A stretch of DNA of 12,351 bases, from contig CADAPN010000052.1 of assembly GCA_902789835.1 (NCBI GenBank), positions 1 through 12,351 on the forward strand, read 5' to 3'. This document shows positions 7,523 to 12,351 of the stretch, piece after piece. Each line of letters begins with the position of its first letter. Positions within the stretch are counted from its first letter, which is position 1. The notes below the pieces were generated by a model. The model was not told the origin of the DNA. It made no database searches and saw nothing but the letters and a program-made list of their open reading frames with translations. The DNA is from Oscillospiraceae bacterium. GTDB lineage: Bacteria; Bacillota_A; Clostridia; Oscillospirales; Oscillospiraceae. The position numbers and the translations under genes are program-made.

Positions 7523-7551
7523 AATATAGTCCAAACCGCTCTGATTGTCAA
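7523..7551 (-). promoter_or_regulatory. Sigma-A promoter of the aro operon
   Basis: TTGACA (7551-7546), a 17-nt spacer, then TATATT (7528-7523) on the minus strand. Transcription should start near 7516, about 160 nt before the aroF ATG. This is one mismatch from consensus, so control is probably mostly after initiation, at the attenuator. Confidence 0.9.
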
Positions 7552-7578
7552 GTAATAATTAGCTGAAAACACGCAAAA

Positions 7579-8244
7579 TCAAAGGACGCCGATCAGAACA
7601 AGAAACAGCAGGATAAAGGTCACCAGGATCGCCAGGGCAAACAGCGTGAAGCCGATGTTGAAGCGGCCTTTCTGCTCTCCGCTTTTGCTCGGCTCGGCCA
7701 GATGCGCCTTGCGCAACGCGCTGACAATCGGCTTGTAGAGCAGCAGCGTGAGCCCGGCGTTGATTCCGCCCTTGGTCAGGTTAAACGGCAGGAAAACCGT
7801 CATCAGCATGCCGGCGACCTGTTCCCGCGGTACACCCATATAAAACGGGGTGATGATATAGTTCCAGAGAAGCATCGCCGCCACCATCGCAAACACACCG
7901 AAGGTCAGGCCGATCACCGCATCCTTCTGGGTGCGGTGCTTCTGGTAATACCAGGCCGCCGGGACCGCAAACGCACAGGTCGAAACAATGTTCATGATCA
8001 AGCCGTAAGGGCCGGTCGAGCTGATCGTGATCATTTCGATAAAGGAGACAATCACCGAAATCAGCACGCTTGTCAGCGGTCCGTACAGGAGACCGGCAAT
8101 CACAATGACGGCGTCCTTCGGCTCATAGCTGAGGAACCCGGCGACATTCGGGATCACCTTACTCACCAGCACGGCGACATAAGAGACGGCGGCAAACATG
8201 GCGACCGCGGCCATGTAGCGGGTGGACATTCTGCTTTCTTTCAT
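7579..8244 (-). CDS. ribU: Riboflavin ECF transporter substrate-binding subunit RibU
   Basis: A 221-residue, very hydrophobic protein of the ECF S-component type. It binds riboflavin in the membrane and works with a shared energising module (EcfT and two ATPases) that is not in this window. Residues 11-35 form the first helix. The loop FLSYEPKDAV (37-46) followed by LLYGP (52-56) matches the RibU pattern. Further hydrophobic segments run to about residue 165. A separate very hydrophobic stretch occupies 196-221, after a charged linker, which is one helix more than the six of characterised RibU. Substrate assignment rests strongly on the FMN riboswitch directly upstream. ATG 8244 is preceded by GGAGGG at 7 nt; a TTG five codons earlier lies in the ribosome binding site. 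No terminator is visible after the stop, and the aro promoter starts 27 nt downstream. Confidence 0.92.
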   Translation of the reverse strand: MKESRMSTRYMAAVAMFAAVSYVAVLVSKVIPNVAGFLSYEPKDAVIVIAGLLYGPLTSVLISVIVSFIEMITISSTGPYGLIMNIVSTCAFAVPAAWYYQKHRTQKDAVIGLTFGVFAMVAAMLLWNYIITPFYMGVPREQVAGMLMTVFLPFNLTKGGINAGLTLLLYKPIVSALRKAHLAEPSKSGEQKGRFNIGFTLFALAILVTFILLFLVLIGVL

Positions 8245-8257
8245 ACTTTTTCCCTCC

Positions 8258-8291
8258 AAAAAAGAAAAATACCTGAAGAAAAATCTTCAGG
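8258..8291 (-). terminator. Riboswitch-controlled terminator before ribU
   Basis: An 8-bp perfect stem, CCTGAAGA / TCTTCAGG, with loop TTTT is followed by TATTTTTCTTTTTT and then the ribU ribosome binding site. It is the OFF-state structure of the FMN riboswitch expression platform. Confidence 0.92.
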
Positions 8292-8328
8292 CGCAAAAAT
8301 GAGGGCAAGGAAAATATATGGAATTCTC

Positions 8329-8437
8329 CATCTTCTTCCATCCAGACTCTACTGTCGGTTCCGGAATCACACCGGATCATGCCACTTGGCTCGCGGACTG
8401 TACCGCCGGTCGGGAATTACACCCTGCCCTGAAGATG
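8329..8437 (-). promoter_or_regulatory. FMN riboswitch (RFN element)
   Basis: The minus strand shows the conserved RFN blocks in order: AGGGCAGGGTG, AATTCCCGACCGGCGGTA, CCGCGAGCC, CCGGTGTGATTCCGG, ACCGACAGTAGAGTCTGGATG, closed by a P1 helix CATCTTC / GAAGATG. The predicted transcription start (8436) is at the first P1 bases, so the aptamer is the very 5' end of the RNA. Two mutually compatible antiterminator pairings use the aptamer 5' side: ATCTTCAGG (8436-8428) with the terminator arm CCTGAAGAT, and AGGGCAGGG (8430-8422) with CCTTGCCCT (8310-8302). FMN binding should free the terminator and switch ribU off. Confidence 0.97.
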
Positions 8438-8442
8438 ACTGC

Positions 8443-8471
8443 ATTATAGCAGGTGAAACAGAATTTGACAA
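8443..8471 (-). promoter_or_regulatory. Sigma-A promoter of the FMN riboswitch-ribU transcript
   Basis: TTGTCA (8471-8466), 17-nt spacer, consensus TATAAT (8448-8443) on the minus strand. The -35 box shares five bases with the -35 box of the divergent promoter on the plus strand. Confidence 0.9.
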
Positions 8472-8493
8472 GCCCCATTTTACAGTTTATACT
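8465..8493 (+). promoter_or_regulatory. Sigma-A promoter of the SLOG/YpsA-like gene
   Basis: Consensus TTGACA (8465-8470), 17-nt spacer, TATACT (8488-8493). The start site is expected near 8500, leaving a leader of only about 30 nt before the ATG at 8532. Confidence 0.88.
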
Positions 8494-8531
8494 TGAGCCC
8501 GGAACGAACACACCGCAAGTCGGAGGCGCGT

Positions 8532-9035
8532 ATGATCGAGAAAGAACAAACCTGCTGTTTTACCGGGCACAGGCCCGTGAGACTTCCCTGGGGCATGCGT
8601 GAGTCCGATCCGCGCTGTATTGCGCTGAAGGAACAGATTGCCGCCACGCTCGACGGGATCTATGAATCCGGATTTCGCCGCTTCATCTGCGGCATGGCCA
8701 TCGGCTGTGACATGTACTTTGCCGACGCGGTTCTGGCCCTGAAGCTGCGGCATCCCGATATCGTTCTGGAAGCCGCCGTCCCCTGCGACAGCCAGTCGGA
8801 CCGCTGGAACCGCGCTCAGAGGGCTCGCTATGCCGAGCTTCTGGAGCGCTGCGACATCGTTACCTATGTGTCCCATGTTTATTACCCGGACTGTATGATG
8901 AAACGGAATCAATACATGATCGACTCGTCCTCGCTTCTCCTCGCCTGCTTCAACGGACGAAGCAGCGGGACCATGAACACGATTCTCTATGCCGAGCGCC
9001 AGGGCGTGCGCACCATTGTTCTTGAAATTGAGTAG
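8532..9035 (+). CDS. SLOG family protein, YpsA/DUF1273-like
   Basis: A 167-residue Rossmann-like protein. It starts with the signature CCFTGHRP (8-15), carries the second signature GMAIGCDMYFADA (54-66) and ends with a conserved block RNQYMID... SGTMNTILYAERQG. These are the expected nucleotide or nucleotide-derivative binding elements of the SLOG superfamily (YpsA, DprA/Smf, LOG). YpsA has been linked to cell division in Bacillus, and other SLOG proteins to nucleotide-based signalling, but no ligand is established here. ATG 8532 is used because GGAGG lies 5 nt upstream; the in-frame TTG at 8493 falls inside the -10 box. Transcribed alone, divergent from ribU, and ended by the terminator at 9052-9076. 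The function stays open; the family assignment is firm. Confidence 0.85.
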   Translation: MIEKEQTCCFTGHRPVRLPWGMRESDPRCIALKEQIAATLDGIYESGFRRFICGMAIGCDMYFADAVLALKLRHPDIVLEAAVPCDSQSDRWNRAQRARYAELLERCDIVTYVSHVYYPDCMMKRNQYMIDSSSLLLACFNGRSSGTMNTILYAERQGVRTIVLEIE

Positions 9036-9051
9036 CCTCCGAAAACACAGA

Positions 9052-9076
9052 AATCCGGCCCATAACGGGCCGGATT
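9052..9076. terminator. Bidirectional intrinsic terminator
   Basis: A perfect 10-bp stem AATCCGGCCC / GGGCCGGATT with a 5-nt loop lies between two convergent transcription units. The plus strand continues with GTTTCTTTCT, the minus strand with TCTGTGTTTTC; both tails are U-rich but interrupted. It probably ends the SLOG gene and the ddl-to-J-protein operon. Confidence 0.85.
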
Positions 9077-9109
9077 GTTTCTTTCTCGGATCTCTTTCTT
9101 TGAGAATCA

Positions 9110-9793
9110 TCAGCAGCAGATAACCCCGGTTCTGCAGAACGGTCCCAGGCAGAGATTTGCCGCGCAGAGCGTCATACACAGGCGGTCTGTGCGGAGGCCG
9201 GAGGAGTAGTTGACGCGGTAATTGTTATAGAAGTCCCCGCCGCTTTGCAGCTGTTCCAGAAGCCTTCTGTATTCCTCGTTGTCGGGCTCGATCTCAACCG
9301 CCCTTTTGGCCGCATCCAGCGCGGCGATTTTTTTTCCGAGGTACATGTTCGCCCCGGCGCAGAGATAGTACCACTTTCCGTCCCGTTCCGAGACAGGGAC
9401 GGAGGAAAGCGCGTTCAGGGCCTCCTGATACATGCCGTTTCGGATGTAGTTTTTCGCGGCCGTGTATTCCACGCGTTCGGTCTGCTGCTGTGTTCCCTGC
9501 CAGCTGTTCCAGGAATAGCCCCAGGGATCTCGGTAGCCGCTGAAAGGATCGGCGTACTGCTGATATTGATACTGATACTGGGTTCCGCCGCTCCCGGCGT
9601 ACTGCTGCTGTGCCGTACCGTTCTTGATCTGGTCATAGGCGGCGTTGACATCATTCATCATCTGAGCGGCGTGTTCGTCCCCCGGATTCAGATCCGGGTG
9701 GTATTTTTTTGTCAGGTCCCGATAAGCCTTTTTGATTTCCTCATCACTGGCATCCCGGGAAACGCCCAGAACTTTATACGGATCCGATACCAT
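9110..9793 (-). CDS. J-domain protein with TPR-like region and Cys-rich C-terminal tail
   Basis: A 227-residue protein. Residues 4-60 are a J domain with the HPD motif (32-34), the element that stimulates DnaK/Hsp70 ATPase. Residues 62-108 are a Gln/Tyr/Gly-rich low-complexity linker. Residues about 109-190 look like paired TPR-type helices (for example [20 protein letters not shown] and [20 protein letters not shown]). The last 22 residues hold six Cys (206, 210, 215, 220, 226, 227) and end in CC. The zinc-finger and substrate domains of true DnaJ are absent, so it is a specialised co-chaperone. ATG 9793 overlaps the DUF5685 gene by 20 nt and has AAGGA 8 nt upstream. It is the last gene of its operon. 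The client is unknown; the neighbour gene product is the obvious candidate. Confidence 0.85.
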   Translation of the reverse strand: MVSDPYKVLGVSRDASDEEIKKAYRDLTKKYHPDLNPGDEHAAQMMNDVNAAYDQIKNGTAQQQYAGSGGTQYQYQYQQYADPFSGYRDPWGYSWNSWQGTQQQTERVEYTAAKNYIRNGMYQEALNALSSVPVSERDGKWYYLCAGANMYLGKKIAALDAAKRAVEIEPDNEEYRRLLEQLQSGGDFYNNYRVNYSSGLRTDRLCMTLCAANLCLGPFCRTGVICC

Positions 9794-10622
9794 GTTCGTC
9801 GTCCTTATCGATGTCGAATTTTTGATTAAACTGTGTCCATAGCCCGAGGCAGAGAATGTTCTTCAGTATTCCGACGTCTTCCACCAGCGGGAGCCGGTCA
9901 AAATACAGCAGACATTCCCCCAGGAGCATTTGCAGGATATCTGAAAAACGCTTTCCGTTGTCCGCAAGGCCGTAATATCTCCGGAAGGGATTAAAGCGGT
10001 TTCGGATCGCGTCCTGATCCAGGTCCATGCAGGCGTCCATAATATAAAGGAAGCGCCCCAGTGCGGCGCCGAAGCGGCGCAGGGTATCACTCCAGTGGTC
10101 GTCCCGATATGCAAAAACCTCCGCCATCAATCCGGCGAAGGTCTCCGCGGCGCCGTCCGGGTCCTCGTCTCCGTTCTTTTCGATCTCTCGCAGAGCAAGA
10201 ACCGCGTCTTTCATCGCGCTGCACTGCCGCGGGTAACGCGCGGATATTCTCTCATAAGCGCCCTTCATGGCCCTTGATGCCGCAAGAGCGGTCAGACTTC
10301 CGTCATCTTCCCAGTCGTCCTGCAGCTTCAGATAGCTCAGCGCGACATTCATGTCGGCGGCATAATCGGTATATTCGCTCTGCCACCAGGAATGCGGTTT
10401 GACCGGATGCCGCACACAGGTTTCTTCCCCGTTTCTCTCTTCCGCCTCGTAAAGCGACTGGAGCAGCAGAATCAGAAAACACTGGTCGTAATTCAGCGTA
10501 AAGCCGCTGAGCCCGCCCCACCGGCTTCGCAGGGACCGACACAGCCCGCAGTAAGCGGCACGGTATCGCGCGTCTTCTTCCGGGGTCAGATGCCCGCGGT
10601 CCGCGGTCAGATATCCGAACAC
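9774..10622 (-). CDS. DUF5685 family protein
   Basis: A 282-residue, mostly helical cytosolic protein recognised by the start MFGYL and YCGLCRSL (24-31). Function is not established. It has a possible metal site, Cys25-x2-Cys28 with Cys69-x2-His72. It also has two Asp-rich motifs: DDWEDD (102-107) within a helix after LSYLKLQ, and Asp196-x3-Asp200-x3-Asp204 followed by Arg207 and NP (211-212). The order, spacing and length resemble head-to-head isoprenoid synthases, whose second motif has the form DVxxDxxxGRxYLP. That resemblance is my inference, not a family statement. GTG 10622 is the start: GGGTGA lies 5 nt upstream, and the family N-terminus fits. It follows the zinc-ribbon gene by 16 nt and overlaps the J-domain gene by 20 nt, so the three are probably co-translated. 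Confidence 0.82.
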   Translation of the reverse strand: MFGYLTADRGHLTPEEDARYRAAYCGLCRSLRSRWGGLSGFTLNYDQCFLILLLQSLYEAEERNGEETCVRHPVKPHSWWQSEYTDYAADMNVALSYLKLQDDWEDDGSLTALAASRAMKGAYERISARYPRQCSAMKDAVLALREIEKNGDEDPDGAAETFAGLMAEVFAYRDDHWSDTLRRFGAALGRFLYIMDACMDLDQDAIRNRFNPFRRYYGLADNGKRFSDILQMLLGECLLYFDRLPLVEDVGILKNILCLGLWTQFNQKFDIDKDDEHGIGSV

Positions 10623-10638
10623 TCAGCTCACCCGCGCT

Positions 10639-11043
10639 TCAGGATTTGCCCATAAAGGAATTGCCGCATTTCCGGCAGACAATCTTGATCTTTCCGCGAC
10701 CCTTCGGCACACGCAGTGTCGCCTTACAGGCCGGACAGACAAAGAACTTGTAATCCTTCCTCTGGACCCACTGTTCCTTCCGGACGCGGATCATGCCGAG
10801 AAAACGTTCTCTCAGCCGGAAATACCTGGCATTCTCGTCACTGCGCCGAATCAGATCTCTGGAAAGCATCCGATAGTAGGTAAATCCAAGCAAAACAAGC
10901 GCAATGGGCGAGAGGACGCGGCCGATCCCCCTGCTGAAAATGACCGACAGCAGAATCAAAACCATATCCACGGCCAGCAGGAAACGGTTTAATTCGTCAT
11001 TGCCGTTCCGACCGATCATGAACTGCATCAATTTTTGCCTCAT
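10639..11043 (-). CDS. Small membrane protein with C-terminal zinc ribbon
   Basis: A 134-residue protein of unknown function. Two hydrophobic helices (about 20-38 and 42-59) separated by SRGIG form a membrane hairpin. A basic, helical segment (60-98) follows, then a zinc ribbon with Cys103, Cys106, Cys123 and Cys126 (CPAC-x16-CRKC) near the end. With both termini on the same side, the ribbon is probably cytosolic. ATG 11043 has AAGGTGAG 6 nt upstream. The 55-nt gap after ddl holds no terminator, so it should be on the ddl transcript; the DUF5685 gene begins 16 nt after its stop. The combination with DUF5685 and a J-domain protein suggests a membrane-linked complex, but no partner is shown by the sequence. 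Confidence 0.8.
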   Translation of the reverse strand: MRQKLMQFMIGRNGNDELNRFLLAVDMVLILLSVIFSRGIGRVLSPIALVLLGFTYYRMLSRDLIRRSDENARYFRLRERFLGMIRVRKEQWVQRKDYKFFVCPACKATLRVPKGRGKIKIVCRKCGNSFMGKS

Positions 11044-11098
11044 AGATGCTCACCTTCAAGTCACTTGCGTTCCAGTTACAATCTGATGACTATTTTAC

Positions 11099-12053
11099 TC
11101 ATATTCCGGCCAAATACATCAAGAATTTGTCCCGATGTTCCTTCATGGAGAGCATCACGATCTTCTCACAGAGCTCGTCATAGCCGAGGCCTTCGACCCG
11201 GGCCGCTTTCGGGATCAGGCTGTTCGGGGTCATCCCCGGAAGGGTGTTGACCTCGAGGAACCAGACATTTCCCTCCCTGTCCAGGATATAATCGGAGCGG
11301 GAATAGACACGCAGGTCCAGTTCCTTCTGAACCTTCTCCGCCGCCTCTCTCAGAAGCCGGTCCTCCTCCGGGGTAATATTCGCCGGACAGATTTCCTGTG
11401 CGCCGAGGGCGCCGCTCTGGTACTTGGCGACATAGTCAAACTCGGTTCCCTCCGGCGGCACCACCTCAATCGGGCTCAGGGCGCGTCCATCCAGCACGGG
11501 GACGGTCATCTCGCGCCCGTAGATTTTCTCTTCCACGATGACATGGTTCCCGTATTCCAGGATCTTTTCCAGTGCAAGCTTCAGTTCTTCCCTGGTCTCC
11601 GGGAGCTCCACACCGATGGAACTTCCGCCGTTGATGATTTTCACTGCGCAGGGGACCGAAAGCGTCTCGGACAGACGCGGAATGTCCTCTTTCTCATAAA
11701 TGATCTCCTGCCAGGCCGGCGTGCGTATGCCGCACGGCATCAGGACGCGCTTTGCCATTGCCTTGTTCATGGCCAGAGCGCTCGCGAGCGGGCCGGAACC
11801 CGTATACGGTACTCCGCTCATTTCAAGAATCGCCTGAATCTTGCCGTCTTCGCCGTCCTTTCCGTGCAGGCCGAGAAACACACAGTCGGCCATGGCGCAG
11901 ATCTCGATCACGTTTTTTCTCCATGCCGAGAAACATATCCACATAGATCGCCTGGTGACCGCGACGGCGCAGCGCCTGACAGACCGAAGTCGCCGTAACC
12001 TGGGCAACATTCCGTTCCGTGCTGACGCCCCCGCCTAAAACAACAATTTTCAT
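11099..12053 (-). pseudogene. ddl: D-alanine-D-alanine ligase, interrupted by a one-base frameshift
   Basis: Joins two D-Ala to make the peptidoglycan dipeptide. The N-terminal frame starts at ATG 12053 (MKIVVLGGGVSTERN, catalytic Glu13) and matches Ddl up to FLGMEK. The match then continues in the +1 frame from NVIEICAMADCVFLGLHG to the stop at 11099. The switch falls in a run of six A (T6 on the plus strand, 11913-11918). Removing one A gives a continuous 317-residue protein with all usual ATP-grasp residues: Lys97, the GGSSIG loop (142-147), Tyr211 in YVAKYQSG (the D-Ala rather than D-lactate type), Arg252/Asp254, and Glu267/Asn269 in LEVNT. So this is either a homopolymer sequencing error or a recent mutation; a functional gene is plausible. 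The best Shine-Dalgarno, GGAGG, is 13 nt from ATG, rather far. First gene of its operon. Confidence 0.85.
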
Positions 12054-12098
12054 ATAAGAATGGTTTCCTCCGTAAAATGACGCTGAACATGTTCTTAT

Positions 12099-12127
12099 AA
12101 AATACCACAAATCCGTTAAACTCACAA
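12099..12127 (-). promoter_or_regulatory. Sigma-A promoter of the ddl operon
   Basis: TTGTGA (12127-12122), 17-nt spacer, TATTTT (12104-12099) on the minus strand, with TG one base before the -10 box (extended -10). Expected start near 12092, giving a leader of about 40 nt. No second promoter was found before the J-domain gene. Confidence 0.7.
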
Positions 12128-12149
12128 GGGGAAAATGGATTTTTCCCTT
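12126..12149. repeat. Inverted repeat touching the ddl -35 box
   Basis: AAGGGGAAAA (12126-12135) and TTTTTCCCTT (12140-12149) are complementary at 9 of 10 positions, with G-U at the tenth and a 4-nt centre. Its left end covers two bases of the ddl -35 box. No U-run follows on either strand, so it is not a terminator; an operator is possible. Confidence 0.45.
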
Positions 12150-12177
12150 CTATTGCAGAAGAACGAAAAACATCGGA

Positions 12178-12215
12178 GAAATTGCCTCAAAATACCTGCA
12201 TTTTGGTACAATTTC
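12178..12215. repeat. Extended dyad upstream of the plus-strand promoter
   Basis: Two 16-base arms (12178-12193 and 12200-12215) show GAAATTG...CAAAAT mirrored as ATTTTG...CAATTTC, 13 of 16 positions complementary, with three central mismatches and a 6-nt centre. It ends 4 nt before the -35 box of the plus-strand promoter at 12220. There is no U-run, so it looks like a protein-binding site rather than a terminator. Confidence 0.5.
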
Positions 12216-12219
12216 ATAC

Positions 12220-12248
12220 TTGACACTGATCTCAAATCATGTTAATGT
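12220..12248 (+). promoter_or_regulatory. Plus-strand promoter before an unidentified transcript
   Basis: Consensus TTGACA (12220-12225), 17-nt spacer, TAATGT (12243-12248) with TG one base upstream of the -10 (extended -10). It is divergent from the ddl promoter and should start RNA near 12255, heading off the right edge. Confidence 0.6.
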
Positions 12249-12254
12249 TAAGCA

Positions 12255-12351
12255 TCTCAATTGGATAGAGTTTATCCGAAGCAAGATACGACCGCTGCTT
12301 AAAGGCAGCTGAGGCCACACGGACAGCCGGGTCGAACGCCGAATGCCGCTG
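12255..12351 (+). other. Start of an unidentified structured RNA or 5' leader, cut by window edge
   Basis: No protein-coding start with a ribosome binding site is visible in these 97 nt. The sequence becomes GC-rich and can fold: a hairpin GGATA-GAGTT-TATCC (12263-12277), then CGACC (12289-12293) with GGTCG (12330-12334) enclosing GCTGC-TTAAAG-GCAGC (12294-12309) and a weak GGC/GCC pair, a three-way-junction shape. I compared it from memory with the common riboswitch consensus sequences, T-box, tmRNA, SRP RNA and RNase P RNA and found no match. It could be a leader regulating a gene to the right or an independent RNA. Confidence 0.35.

Noticed and set aside
7366..7551. T-box leader for the aro operon
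   Set aside because: The leader is too short and lacks the T-box stem I and the AGGGTGGNACCGCG-like sequence; a leader peptide with an antiterminator explains the region.
8487..9179. Minus-strand open frame of 230 codons
   Set aside because: Antisense to the SLOG gene and running through the bidirectional terminator; no recognisable domain.
11905..11925. Programmed -1 ribosomal frameshift in ddl (A AAA AAC heptamer)
   Set aside because: The heptamer is present, but it is in the wrong frame: the needed change is +1 (or -2) from the ATG frame, and slipping -1 from there does not reach the downstream frame. A6 is also short for transcriptional slippage.
12126..12149. Intrinsic terminator in the ddl upstream region
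   Set aside because: The hairpin has no following U-run on either strand and no gene ends there.
12255..12351. Riboswitch of a known class (SAM, lysine, M-box, NiCo, c-di-AMP)
   Set aside because: Each was compared from memory; only short chance similarities were found, and none of the conserved cores is present.

Overview
The window looks like chromosomal DNA of a GC-rich member of the Bacillota, most likely class Clostridia. The basis is strong GGAGG-type ribosome binding sites, sigma-A promoters with 17-bp spacers, an FMN riboswitch in front of a RibU-type ECF transporter, a YpsA/SLOG protein, and a DUF5685/J-domain gene pair typical of clostridia. A family or genus cannot be fixed from the sequence alone. 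No mobile element, CRISPR array, tRNA or rRNA is visible.

Positions 1-7551 (minus strand) hold one aromatic amino acid operon, transcribed right to left: aroF (DAHP synthase), tyrA, aroB, aroA, aroC, pheA and a fused aroE-aroK that runs off the left edge. The genes are tightly packed: ATGA overlaps at aroF/tyrA and tyrA/aroB, 8 nt at aroB/aroA, 10 nt at aroC/pheA, and a directly abutting stop/start at pheA/aroE. Only aroA/aroC are separated (44 nt, with a small hairpin). The operon covers DAHP to chorismate and on to prephenate-derived Phe and Tyr; only 3-dehydroquinate dehydratase is not seen. The operon starts at a near-consensus promoter followed by a transcription attenuator: a 17-codon leader peptide with three Phe and three Tyr codons, a 13-bp antiterminator and a perfect 9-bp terminator. 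This is the most informative unannotated element in the window.

Positions 7579-8471 (minus) hold ribU under an FMN riboswitch with its own promoter and terminator. No terminator is visible between ribU and the aro promoter, so ribU transcripts may run into the aro attenuator. Divergently, a YpsA-like SLOG gene (8532-9035, plus) has a promoter whose -35 box overlaps the ribU -35 box by five bases. A bidirectional terminator (9052-9076) ends both this gene and the convergent operon to its right.

Positions 9110-12127 (minus) hold a second operon: ddl (D-Ala-D-Ala ligase, interrupted by a one-base frameshift in an A6 run), a small two-helix membrane protein with a zinc ribbon, a DUF5685 protein with two Asp-rich motifs that resemble isoprenoid-synthase motifs, and a J-domain protein with a Cys-rich C-terminal tail. 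The last three look like a conserved module of unknown function.

Positions 12128-12351 are gene-free as far as seen. They hold two inverted repeats, a plus-strand promoter and the start of a structured, unidentified plus-strand RNA or leader cut by the right edge.
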